Shown here piece after piece: positions 24,379 to 36,009 of a DNA stretch of 64,000 nt. Origin of the DNA: Sinonovacula constricta (taxonomy: Eukaryota > Mollusca > Bivalvia > Cardiida > Solecurtidae); NCBI GenBank assembly GCA_007844125.1, contig CM017567.1, positions 10,892,428-10,956,427 of the forward strand, written 5' to 3'. The stretch's first letter is position 1; each line of letters starts with the position of its first letter. The notes below the pieces were generated by a model that saw nothing but the letters and a program-made list of their open reading frames with translations, was not told where the DNA came from and made no database searches. A program made the position numbers and the translations under genes.

Positions 24379-25433
24379 ATGCAAAAAGCCTTTGAATCAA
24401 ATCAATAAGCAAAATTAATGAGAAGAACTTGAACGAGACCAAATACGTTCTACTTATATACATGCATGCTTCATAATGAAACATTTTAATCGACCTGCAT
24501 TTGGCTTTCATCATTAATATAGTAATCCACAGATACCACAGTGCACCTTGGTGTGCTAAGTGCTAGCCTTCACTACTTTATTCTTCTTTTTATTTCTTTG
24601 GCACCCAGGTAGTAATAACAATTTATTACTCAGAGTTAGCCGCCATTTAAACGGTGCTAATTCATGGAAATGGAAATGCTGAGCGATCAAATTCTTTTAT
24701 GGAATACCATTCAGGACAGATTGACATTATATTTTACTGAAAACGGCCAGTTTTAATACATGGTCGATGAGCTAATGGACTGGAAATCGGTTCTTTTTAT
24801 CAAACTTACCTTGTTTGGCACATTAATAAGGTTTCTATTAGCTCAGATGTTATCTTATACTGAAAATGTCATTGTCGACTGTATGGTTGGCATCAGGTTT
24901 AACGTCTGTGTTCATTAGTGTTTCAAAAATAAGCATCAAATATTTGATTGTGCATATTACAGAATATGAGGATTTGTCAATTAGCTAGGAATGACATCTT
25001 CCATGTTAAAGTTACGGTTTTAATTAACTTCATTCGGAAAACCGCACACTTATAAGCCGTAAGCTCTTTCAGCTAGATCTATTGGTGAATAAACGTTAAG
25101 ATTTAACAAATAACACTTAATGGCTTTTAGTTCACTTTAAATCAAAATATGGGTGCCATTTTATTGAAAACAAACTTGGTTTTACTTCACATAGATTATT
25201 ATTTGGAACTGCCATAATTACCTGCGTGAACAAAATAAAGAAATAAACTGACAAGTCTTGTTTAAGAACTTTCTACAGTTAATAGGTAGTAAAGTGCGAA
25301 TCACGCGGAAAGAGTTGCATAATTGGGATTTAAAAATGCACAAAGTTATTCATTTTCAAAATAAAAATGCAGTAATACAAATTTATTTCAATTAATTTAG
25401 AGTATGATTGATTTTATTTCAACTCGTGGTCAG
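24379..25433. other. Non-coding interval
   Basis: No supported feature. The sequence loses all repeat character right after the microsatellite. Confidence 0.5.
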
Positions 25434-25723
25434 TGAAAAAGCATTTTCACTCGTGGCTGCGCAAATCAGACAAATTGCTATCGATAAAACGCATACCCTT
25501 GGATTATTGGGAAACTTGCAGGTAAGGTTTAACTATATTGTGATGCCATTAGTAACATTTTATTAAGATTCTCGGATCATCAATGTGTTGTAGTTAAGAC
25601 TGCAAACTGCAGCACCGAAAAAACCCTGCTTATGATGACCGGCAGATTTCGACACAAATACATCTTTGAAATTCTAAAACGTGCAATAGGAAAAGAGATG
25701 GCTGAAAATATTTGCAAGAAAAG
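25434..25723 (+). CDS. Two candidate coding exons of an unknown gene (partial)
   Basis: Exon-like segment 1 (25434-25521) follows an acceptor-like 'ttttatttcaactcgtggtcag' tract, reads EKAFSLVAAQIRQIAIDK and on to LLGNLQ, and ends at a canonical donor CAG|GTAAGG. Segment 2 (25599-25723) is open in the matching phase, includes an ATG at 25632 and reads MMTGRFRHKYIFEILKRAI, then GKEMAENICKKR, ending at a strong donor AG|GTGAGT. Amino-acid composition is more balanced than in neighbouring chance frames. Against it, the intervening 76-77 bp would be a very short intron for a mollusc and the second acceptor is weak. I recognise no domain. They may be two separate exons or one exon plus chance. Confidence 0.25.
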
Positions 25724-25935
25724 GTGAGTTTGTACATGCATTAAGTATATGTTTACATATTTTACTTTTTGTTTGTTGTGTTAAAACTAATCGTTGTGTA
25801 GCGTGGGTAATAAGAAAAAAAAAACCCTGAAAAGAGTGTATGAAAATCAGTTATCTACACGACAGTAGCAAATCGTAAGCTTAAACACAGTGGTTTTCAT
25901 AAAGGTTTGTACACACCAAGTAGTATAAAACAATA

Positions 25936-26798
25936 GATAAATAAGAAAAGTCCTATCAAAATTTCCACAGATATTCAAATTTTATCTACCAGTATACAAA
26001 GGCAAACAAGGTAAATGTAAATGTGACAAAAACACAAAGACTAGACATAAGACACATAACGAAAAATCATCAGTTACCGCCTTAGAACGGTCAATCGGCA
26101 AAAGGCTTAAACCTGGTTTGTGGAGCGCTCAAACAAACAGTGTAAATAACAATATCCTGTCAAAGTGAAACAACTAACTGTAAGCACCTGCATCGGGATT
26201 TAAAACAGACTACAATGAACTTATATACATGCATAAGTACAGTATGTACAGTAGATAAAAGCCTCGGCAACGTAAAATAAAAATTCCAAACGAGAGATTA
26301 GTTTGAAATAAAACAACCCAAGCGCTGATATATTATAAGATATTATAAGAACAAATAAAACAGCCTAAGCGCTGATATATTTTAAGAATAAATGAAACAG
26401 CCCAAGCGCTGATATATAATAAGATCAATTTAAATATGGCATATAATGCCATGGACATCAAGTGCCAAAAGTGTCAAAAGTGAAATGTAAATGTAAAGAA
26501 AACATCGAAATTTAGAAAACAACATACCAACAAAATAAAATGTAGTATTGTTAAGAGCTTATAAGTTAAAAAAAGTTCATAAAAAGCCGAGGATTTATCC
26601 GCAGTTGGCATATTATATATAAGAAAGGTACTAAAAATCCCGATGTTATACCTACTTTTCAATCTCACGTAAAGGATATAGAGACTGCTCAAGTTGTCTC
26701 GCCTATATAGGGCACGACTGGAGAGATGAAGAGACAAGAAATCCAACAGTAACTGTCCAATTATGGCTTTAAGTCACTGTTTTCACATAGTCTTAACG
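25936..26798 (-). mobile_element. Family B element, copy 2, with internal triplication
   Basis: Colinear with copy 1 from 'ataaataagaaaagtc' to 'gtcttaacga'. The core is present but part of the hairpin is deleted (after 'cggtcaatcggcaaaagg' the 3' arm is missing). A block around 'cagcccaagcgctgatatat' occurs three times in tandem (about 26317, 26362, 26400), compared with once in copy 1. Its end abuts the 3' end of the Penelope-like element. A 90-codon minus-strand frame (26474-26746) is repeat sequence. Confidence 0.85.
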
Positions 26799-26799
26799 A

Positions 26800-27987
26800 C
26801 CTGTCCGGTCATCCTGTAATTCAAAAGCAATGCAAGTTCTTGACTGAAAAAGGGTCAATTGCAAGCGATGCAGTACAATGAAAGATTCCCGGGTTGTAAC
26901 CGTCTGCAATACATTTTCTGATAAGTTTTGTGAAGTGGTCAGAAAAGTTATTGAGACCCTTGATTTTCTTTAACTTGTATAAAACATTTCAATAAAATGC
27001 AGGGATGGCTTTTGCCTTTCTGCATCAGTTTTCATACTGCTATTATACTTAGAAGCAATAAAACCATTGTGGTGAAAGAATTTTGAAAACGCCTTTCTTA
27101 ATTTATGAAAACAAAAGCCTTGCTGTAACAGTTTAGAAGAAATAAACAGGTTTCTAGCATTGAAGTCTTCTACTTTAGTACAAACTCGTGCAAACCTTGT
27201 AAGTTGTGATATGTAAAAACCATAAGACGTAGCTCGCCGTCACGGTATGGATACTAAATATCACAATCCTAAAGTTGAAATCATCTCTCTTGTCATAGAT
27301 TTAAGTAGAGACTTTGTCATTGGAAATAGCCTTCTTACTGCCCAGAAATGCTGCATTTTTAATGTCAGTTTATTTGCTTTATTAAGGGTAAGTTCTGGAG
27401 GGTTAATCAGATGGATCATTTGGGAAAAGAAAGGATTATCTATAGTAAGAATATCGTCAAGATAGCGTGACGTTAAATTGAAAGCCTCTATAATGTGGCT
27501 TTGGTTAGAAGAGGATAAAGTTAACATGAAATCACGTTCAAAGCAGTATAAAAACAAATCTGCAATCAATGGTGCACAGTTGGTTCCCATAGGAATAGCA
27601 ATTACTTGTCTAAATAAAGTGTCTGCCGCATTTTATGTAAATATTGTCTAATAGGGAACGTAGAGCTTCACAAACATCCGAGCAAGTCCACATAGTAAAG
27701 TGTTGGTAAAAATGCATTACTTTCATGACATGCAATATATAGACGTTGCTCTCGAGCAAATGTTTTCTCAATAAAAGCAACCAATTTTGTCTTAATTAAA
27801 TCATGAGGTAAAGAAGTGTAGAGCGTAGAGAAATTGAAAGTATTAACTGCAGCGCAATGAAAGTTTAAAGTACGAAACCTGTCTAAGACTTCTGAAGAAT
27901 TTTTTATAGACCAAAAAATGTTAATTCCTGAATTGTCATACACTTTTCACAATATTTAACAACGTGATTGCGAACGGCTGTAAGGCA
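26800..27987 (-). pseudogene. Penelope-like retroelement, reverse transcriptase and C-terminal part
   Basis: Read on the minus strand the segments occur in the order expected for Penelope-like reverse transcriptase. NIFWSIKNSSEVLDRFR is followed by FSTLYTSLPHDLIKTKL (27943-27668). Next are the palm motif MGTNCAPLIADLFLY and the catalytic RYLDDIL with PPELTLNKAN (27590-27261), then the C-terminal blocks GFYISQLTRFARVC, KLLQQGFCFHKLRKAF (about 27220-27080) and YKLKKIKGLNNFSDHF (about 26960). Both Asp residues of YLDD are intact, but frameshifts separate the blocks (for example between 27668 and 27600), so it cannot encode one protein. I saw no GIY-YIG endonuclease. The N-terminal part lies beyond the family A insertion, at 28566-28690. 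Confidence 0.85.
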
Positions 27988-27989
27988 AG

Positions 27990-28565
27990 AATATATGACA
28001 AAGTCCTATGAGCATTGCAATATATACCAAACTCCGAAAAGGCACAGAACAAAGGTATTTCACATGCAAGCCAAGTGAAAAGTAAGAACAAATCTGTGAT
28101 GAGGAGTCGATTAACGATAAGAGCAAACCCAAAAGTTACCGCTTTGGAACGGTCAGTCGGCAATATGAACCTACTGGGGTACTTAATCCGGTTTTACAGA
28201 GCTCTAACCTCGCACTTCCTGAAGAGTTTCTCAAATTCAACCAATGAAAAGAAAAACGATCTATTTGATCACAAAATGTCCAAGCGCTGATATTGTGTAT
28301 AAGTTATGGCGAAAGTAGTGACGTCATTGAAAAATAGTGCCCACATAGTGTTGAAAAAAAGAATATGGTATTATTTCGATTTGAAAAACTACACAAAAAT
28401 GGTTGACTAAAAATAATATTAACTTTCTAAATCATGAACAGACATGACCAGAGACAAATAAATGGTTGTAGCATCCTGTTCATGTGAAGATGGAATTGAA
28501 GAACCAAAGTCCAATGACCATCAAAGGAAATACACGTAACAATCCTTATAGGATGAATTAAATGA
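27990..28565 (-). mobile_element. Family A copy inserted in the Penelope-like element
   Basis: Runs from the constant end 'aatatatgacaaagtcctat' to 'ggatgaattaaatga', lacking about the last 80-90 bp of the 651-bp unit. CAAG occurs on both sides (27986-27989 and 28566-28569), consistent with a 4-bp target duplication. The reverse-transcriptase reading frame resumes beyond it. It carries the CRE-like TGACGTCA (28319-28326). One arm base of the core hairpin is changed (CCTACTG). The 91-codon plus frame at 28015-28290 is the shared A frame with a 3-nt insertion. Confidence 0.9.
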
Positions 28566-28690
28566 CAAGACGTAAGTAGTTTAGATATGTGAGTGGTGGT
28601 GCTAGAGCTGGCATTAGCTATGAATCGTGACTTGTATGATGTTTTGTGAAGCTGGTTTGAAAATGGCTTTGTTCAAAGAAACGCACATTG
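28566..28690 (-). pseudogene. Penelope-like element, upstream part beyond the A insertion
   Basis: The minus-strand translation reads KPFSNQLHKTSYKSRFIAN, then ASSSTTTHISKLLTSC. This is the block that precedes CLTAVRNHVVKYC (just below 27987) in Penelope-like reverse transcriptases. Sequence further upstream (above about 28690) is no longer recognisable, so the element is 5'-truncated or decayed. Confidence 0.75.
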
Positions 28691-29502
28691 CTATAATAAA
28701 TATATATTTTCTACTTCAGAATTCATATTACAAAGAGGGCTTTAGTAATAGTGCTTTTCAAGTTTGACGGACAGGACTGTAAATTGTTGATCAATATTTT
28801 ACGTCTTGATAATTGTTTATTGTGTTTTGCTTTTTTGGTTGCTGTTTATGAACATACCAGTGTTTTATTAAACATCGTTACTGAGGTATATTGAGATTTC
28901 TAAAGTAAATATAATGCATCTTATGCAAATTAAGTTCCCACTCAAACATCACACGATCTCTCGGACCGATATAATATTGTCAATATGTTCTTTCGAATGT
29001 TACATCACTACTATCAAGTACTAGAGAGCCTTTTTTTCTCTGTGAAAAGTTGCTGTGATAAAGACAACTTACTAAAGAAGACGGGATGTAAACTATGCAA
29101 AGTGTGAATGCCTGACAAATGGTTCAACGTTGCCAGACATCTCTTAAGTAGTGGACCTAATAACCTAAGTCATATCGAGGAAAATCTGGGTCACTCGAAA
29201 TGATTCGTGATTGTTATTATGTTTTTACTATTTCTGTAACATTATTGGTTTTAATTTTGGAGAATCGTATATTCTGTACAAGTATGACGTAACGTAAGTA
29301 TAAGAACAACGCCATTTCAAATTGAAAACCTATCCCCTATTAATGTGACTGTATGTTGAAGATAATAATTGTTCAGAATAGTATACACCCAACATGAAGA
29401 TGAATCAAATATTGGTACAAACAAAACGTATTTCCTACTTGTGCCTCACCTTTACAAAGATTTACAACAAAAAATATATTTTTAATTGGCATTTCAACAG
29501 AA
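28691..29502. other. Non-coding interval
   Basis: No gene or element recognised between the Penelope-like remnant and the palindrome. Confidence 0.5.
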
Positions 29503-29564
29503 GATACAACCAGTATTTTGAATGTGAGTTGCTAGCAACTCACAATCAAAATACTGGTTGTATC
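29503..29564. repeat. 62-bp near-perfect palindrome
   Basis: Centred on GCTAGC (29531-29536) with essentially no spacer. The arms from 'gatacaaccagtattttga' are complementary with one mismatch pair by my reading. It lies inside a 63-codon frame that I consider chance. Confidence 0.9.
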
Positions 29565-30864
29565 AATAGCGTTAGTGGTCGATAGAAGATAAATTAATGA
29601 GTACTTGTTTCATAGGGACTACTTTTAAATTAAAAAAATATATGAAATTTGGAAGGTATTTGGACATGCATGGATATGCAAAAGGGATATTGGAAGGTGC
29701 ATGCAGGTTTCTCACGAAAGAACCCATTGTTCCACATTGTCTACAGTAATGCTTTGGACTTCTGTCTTCTTTGATTGGAAACTGTAAATCATGGTCTGTT
29801 TTAAAATCCGTGCTACTGTCTGAATAGCTGCTTAAACAATATGAACATGTATTGTTTATTTGTCGTTTACTTTATTTGCTTATTCTCACGCTATTAAAAT
29901 ATACTACACAACCTTTTATGTCATGTGTCATATAATATCCCCTTATTTTTTCATTAGAGCGTTTGGTTGATCATGCGGTTGATCAACTTTTTATTGGCCT
30001 GAACGCAATATAGCCAACGAGCTTTTCTCTAAACACTGTAACAAAACGGAAATGCACATTAAACATGCGACTCAGAATATTCTGTCTTTGATTAAAAGGT
30101 TTTCTGACACAGGGTCATAAATTCCAATTAATTCCTGAGTAGCCAATGGCTTAAAGAGACAAAGAAATTGCTTTACTAGTGTGCTTAAAGGCTGCAGTGC
30201 CTAAGGATCTAAACAATTGCGTAATGTCACACACTGTAGCGTGCATCTAGGAAAGTATGGCGGGAACTCCGTTCGTTAAACCTCACGTCTGACATACTAA
30301 ATGATTCTGACATGATACGGACGGAATTAACGTACGAAAAGTTAAAAATTAATATTAATCTCACATACCTACGGCATACGAAATTTACGTTGAATTTATA
30401 TATATGCATATAATCTTTTTCACAATTGTGTCCAAGGGTGTTTTACAAATTAAATGAAACTATGATATGCGGCAGCACGGAAATACTAATCCGTTTTCTA
30501 ATCAAAAGTCTGCATACTGTTTTACTAATTCTAAAGCTGACCTTAGATGTTGCTACATAGAAGTTAATTAATTAGATTAGCAGTTTTCAAACATGGACGT
30601 CATACCACTGAAAAATGCATGTGCCTTTAATTGAAAGAAATATGTACAAATAATATATCCAGTTTCTTGATACTTACACATTTACGTACAGGTGACCTCT
30701 TATATATGGCGTATTAAAATTAAACAGTAATATTGAATGCAGTTCATTATTAGCTTTTTTGTATATAATATTGCAAAAGATAAACACAGTCAAAGTATTA
30801 ACAACTATAATAAGCGTATATATGTAAACGCTGCAGTTCAATATAACCATTCTTCTATGTCCAG
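29565..30864. other. Non-coding interval
   Basis: No supported gene. The minus frame at 30227-30409 matches no known family. Confidence 0.5.
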
Positions 30865-30933
30865 ATGCTGTTGGCTGGAAGCAACAGGATGGCAGAAAGG
30901 GCTGTGAGCCTTGAAAAACAACTGGATTACTAA
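30865..30933 (+). CDS. Candidate terminal coding exon
   Basis: An acceptor-like tract 'ccattcttctatgtccag' is followed by a 23-codon frame including the stop (MLLAGSNRMAERAVSLEKQ and LDY). Codon use and composition look more like coding than the surrounding AT-rich DNA. It is a short segment with no recognisable domain, no partner exon was found, and chance is a real possibility. Confidence 0.2.
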   Translation: MLLAGSNRMAERAVSLEKQLDY

Positions 30934-32987
30934 CAAATATACATGACTTCCGTCAAACCGTATGACCTCAACCAATCTATGAGCAGGAATACTATGCTTG
31001 GCAAGGGGCGAAGGTACTTTGTGAATTATAACTGTGTTTATATTTAATATATCAATTTCTAATATGAAAAGAAATTAAATGAATATCTTACTACTTCGAA
31101 TAATATTTGTGGAACTTTATCAGGGGCGAAAGTAAAGTCACAATTTCAGATGATTTTACTTATATCTGATTTCAATTGTAGCTTTTAAAACAATAAATGT
31201 GTTGACGATAACGATATTAATTCCATCAAACATTACAAAGCTAAAACAGATTAGGACACGGAAGTCTGCATTTCCTTTTAAATATGTTCGGAGATCATAT
31301 AAAACGTGACAATTAAATTATATTAAACACAAAAATTAGCCGCATTGAGCTGTAACAAGCCCTAAAATCACACACAAACAAACAACAAAAAGAACAAACA
31401 AAAAGAAAACAACAACAACAACATCATCATCAATACATGTTGCATAGGATGTTAAGTAAGTAATAGAATTACAAATATCGCACAGTGTCCTACCCAATAG
31501 CAAAATTGTTATTATTATTGACCGTGTTCTCTTATCATTATCGATATGCCAGCGGCTGTATGATGAGGCTAATGTTGCTTTAGATATTCTTTATATAAAC
31601 CAAGAAAATGTCACTGTTTAAAAGCTAAAACAACGTATTTATGTACACACGTTTTTTTCTGTGCAAAAACGTTTGTAATGTAAATACAAATTTAAATAAG
31701 TCCCTGTCTATCTATAATCAGATAACATCGAACTAACTTTTTCTGATGTCAATAAAAGGAAATATTTCGTTTACTTTTTCCGTAGAATGTCTTACGTACG
31801 TGTACAGGCGCGTAACTGCAGGGAATGAACACTTTGCTAAGTTTTTATGTTTGACTCATGGACGTTCCCTAAAGACGGCTACAATAGCACTTTCATTTAT
31901 GAACATATATTCCCATTATTAAATTTATTAACTTTTCAAAGACCATTGTCTTTTAATTATAAAAGCTAATGTAAATAATAATGGAATTTTTGATGTGGTT
32001 CGCGTTTCAAAGGTAAAGTTGTCTACAGATGTGTTAACCTACAGACACATGTGTTAATCCACAGACACATGACTCATTATTCACGCCAGGTGTATTCAGT
32101 GTTTCCGCCTACAGTGTACCTTAACTCCGCCGTAGCGACACTGACAAGTACATCTGAATAAGAAAACAAAACGAGATAATTTTGTAACATCATGATGTTA
32201 GGTATATTCATGTTTAGTCTTTTTGTTGTTTGAACTTTAAACAACCTTCAAAGCTGAATGTGAGTGTTGTATTGTAATTTGAGCAGTTCGTATTTTCCGT
32301 TGTTTACTGAATATATGAAATGATGAAGTCTACTAATTGGATTGACCTTGCCCACTTGATTCCCCTTTTTCAAAAATACAATACCAGATGAAGCACCTTC
32401 AATGGTATGAATTAAGATAAATTAAGCAGATTTAAAATATTTTTTGATATTTCCTTACACTTCGAAAAATACGCTATTGATTGAATAACTAGCTTACATG
32501 TACTGGCAGTGACTCACAAGAACCACATTTAAAGTAAAGTTTTCATACAGGGTGCAATTAGCAGATAAATTATGCTTTGCTTTATCTCGAAAAAAAATCA
32601 CGGAAAATATGGAGCCTTGTGTGGAGAAGAATGTATTCACTTTGCGTGTGAATGACACATACACAATTAAACTTAAGTTGTCAAGAGTTTGGTACAGTTG
32701 ATGAGAACAATTAGCAGCGCTCCAGGAAAATCTTTAAAAGTGACGCGGAAAACAAATTTAAAATTAATGCCATATTTTCACATGATAAGAATATATTTCT
32801 TTCTAATAAAAGTCGGTATTTTAAATTTTAAATTAGTTTCGTGATATAAAAAAAAATGAAATAATTATAATTCAACAATGCAAATTTGATGCACACAATT
32901 CAATTAAAATAAATGAACATATTATATATATACATGTATATAAGTATGTGTGGATAATCTATATGATGGTCGAGTTGATGTTTTTGT
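30934..32987. other. Non-coding interval with a short tandem repeat
   Basis: Contains a small three-copy tandem repeat near 32022-32071 ('acagacacatgtgttaatcc'-like units), purine-rich AAC repeats around 31375-31425, and otherwise no recognised feature. Confidence 0.5.
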
Positions 32988-33306
32988 TTTAACTCCCGAT
33001 GCAGGTGCTTACTGTTAGTTGTTTCACTTTGACGGGATGTTGTTATTTACACTGTTTGTTTGCTAGAAAAACCTCAGGAAGTGCGAGGTTGGAGCGCTCC
33101 ACAAACCAGGTTTAAGCACCCCAGTTGGCCCTTTTGCCGACTGACCGTTCAAAGGCGGTAACTGATGGTTTTTCTTTATGTGTGTTATGTCTCGTCTCTG
33201 TGTTTGTTTATTTTTCACATTTGCATTTACCTTGTTTGCCTTTGTCTACTGGTAGATAAAATTTAAATATCTGTTAGAGTTTTAATAGGACCTTTTCTTA
33301 TTTACC
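32988..33306 (+). mobile_element. Family B fragment, inverse orientation (copy 3)
   Basis: This is the reverse complement of the first 320 bp of family B, from 'aactcccgatgcaggtgctt' to 'ataggaccttttcttattta'. It carries the core and hairpin with one arm change (CCAACTG). It keeps the end that is shared with other copies and lacks the remaining 500 bp, again one fixed and one lost end. The strand follows the proposed sense convention. Confidence 0.85.
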
Positions 33307-36009
33307 TATTTTTATATTTTTATAAAAAATAAATGTACATGGACACATCAATTTCCCTTTGAATATGATGATTTTAATGGTAGTTTGCAAAGACCCACTA
33401 ATATAAAGAATACTTTTCCTATTAAAAACTATGTTTTAGAATCATAAGGCCATTTTAAAGCAAATCTAGCAATTCTTGAAGAAGCTTTTAACTTGGCATT
33501 TCTATAAGGATGTCTTGTGTTCTTTTCAACCTTTGTTTCTCTGACATTCATCTGTCCTCAAACGACTAAAAACATTCAGATTTTTAGACAGAGCTTTAAA
33601 TTTATGAAGAAATGGCAGATTTTGATGGGTTTTGATAATTTTTCAAGAAAAAAATAGTTCAAATTAAACGAATGAACGGGACTCTTTTGGGGTATTAAAT
33701 AAAACTAGCCTTTATTGAAGAAAACATCGTGATTATAATCCAAATCTTTATACCAAACTATTATCTTAAAGTGGTAATAAGTTCTCGACAATACCAAATT
33801 GACATTTGTAACGTCTTCCCATTGTAACTCTATATGAAACATAGACAAAGTTTGTAGCTGAATTTACTTCTTTCCTCCAAAAAACGAAGTAAAATTGACA
33901 CTGGCTTTTGTAAATAAGTTGCTTAAACATGTTATATTAGGATATACATTGTAACAGTTAACATGTCAACAAAGTCCCGTACACTGACATAGTATTTAGC
34001 ATATATTTCATCTGAGACATGTTATTTCTAGTGTAATCCTAATAGCAACGTGAACTGACATTTTCTTCTAGACCAGGACTGTAAACTTCGAGGGAAAATG
34101 GATAAAAGGAACGGAACTACACGGTAACGATTATAATGATAATTAAATGAAATGCACTACGCACACTCGCCTGTAAGTTCGCATTAACAAGTGATAGAAT
34201 CGTAAGTACTTGTCATCGCCATGGTCAGATTGTAAGTTCTTAAAGTGCTTTGATCTTATCATTTGTACAGCACTTAATAACCTTTTTGATAGTTAATTAA
34301 ACGGTGCTACTTTTATTTGCCTTTATGATATAAAGGAGAGGACTAACAAAAAACAAAAGCTGACTTACTCACACTATGCACAAAAATACATTCAGCAGAT
34401 CAGCACATTTATGGAAATATTAAATTTAATTTATTCGGTCCACGGGTCTATTATCAAAGACAAAGTGTCGCACAGGAATCCTCTAAAACAAGACAACATA
34501 TGTGTATTTTAAAGGGATTTTAGCAGTTGTAGTTGGTTGTTGTTGTTGGTTGCTGTTGTTCTTGTTGTTATTGTTGTTTATACAAGACTTTAATAATTGT
34601 TTAATGAGATGAGGGTGACCATACTGCTATCACTGATAATCTCTATTAAAAATTATAGATAGCATGTTGAGTTTTGTTTTATTGAATGTGTTTACATGTA
34701 AGCATTTTGATTTCCTCTCAAGTAATTTTAAGTTAGTTTTAAAATGTTAATTGCAATAAAATACAGCATTTAAATACACACTAACGCGGAACGTTATTGA
34801 CAGAGATATGTGTTTATATTAAATGATATCACTTACATGCAAATGTTGTTATTTTAAACCGTATAAAAGCAACATCGTAATCTGTTATATACAAGATTTG
34901 TATAACAAGACCGGCAACTTATTTGGGAATAAGAAATACATGTATTATTCATTCACACAAGTGCCGGAAAAAGATATCAGAAAACATTTCTAGACCACTC
35001 TATCTTAATGCAAGTAATGTAAATATACAAATAAAGTGATACACGTAATTTAAGTAAGCGATAGACAAAGTAAACAAATGTAGTCTATTACAGCTTTAAA
35101 TTGTATGTCATACATAAGAAACATAATCTGAAAAGTTGATATGACTGATTGTATTGCACACCAACAAGTAGTTTACGGAAACAACCGAATACACGAGTGT
35201 CTACATGGGTAAGATTCGTTTTTTTTCGCCAAATACGATGCGGCTGTGATAATATGGTTAATGATGAATGTCAAAGTTTTATATTTATCTTATACATGTT
35301 ACTTAACAAATCATGTGAAGCGGACTCAAAGAACAGAGATATTCCGTCAAAACGTAAATGCATTATTTGTTATCAAAGAATTTCAGACTATTAAACTGAC
35401 TAAGCACTTCAAACTTGTTAGTGCCAAGAAAACTTCATCCAAACATACGAAACTCAAACACAAAACTTCTTATCTAATGACATAAAATCTGATTGCATAT
35501 TACAAAATATAAATAATACATATATATTATATATCCAGAAACAATTGTTTTTGCGTGATTGGAAATTGTTTCTATAACAGTTTATAAATCCTTATAAAAA
35601 ACAACAACATTATTTGTGCCGATCCAGGATGTATTTAATCTGGAAAAAAATAATTCATTTAAGGTCCATCAAGAGGGAAAACAATATTCAAACGTTTATT
35701 CCATGAAACATCATGCGCGCAGTATATATGGTTTATCTTTTGCTCTAAACACATAGCCAAATTATAAAGTTGCGCCGATGAAAGCTGCAAGTAACCAAGG
35801 ATGCATTATTGTAGTTCACGAAGTAAGTAATATAGTTAAGTACTTAGTAATTATGCTGTGAGTTTGTTGATGCTTCATAATACAAGTATTTGTCTGATGT
35901 AAATATATATATGTTTCAGTTTCATACTGTTTTAATAATCATGTTCGTATTATAGAGCATCTTAATTTGTACTAGATTTCTAGCTAGTTTTAGTTTTTTC
36001 TAGCCGTTT
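33307..36009. other. Non-coding interval
   Basis: No supported gene. Frames at 35149-35485 overlap each other and match nothing I know. GTT/TTG-rich simple sequence occurs at 34530-34577. Confidence 0.5.

Noticed and set aside
23143..24514. Long Val-, Ser-, Thr- and Tyr-rich frames on both strands
   Set aside because: Translations of the ACT triplet array in every frame. Only low-complexity content.
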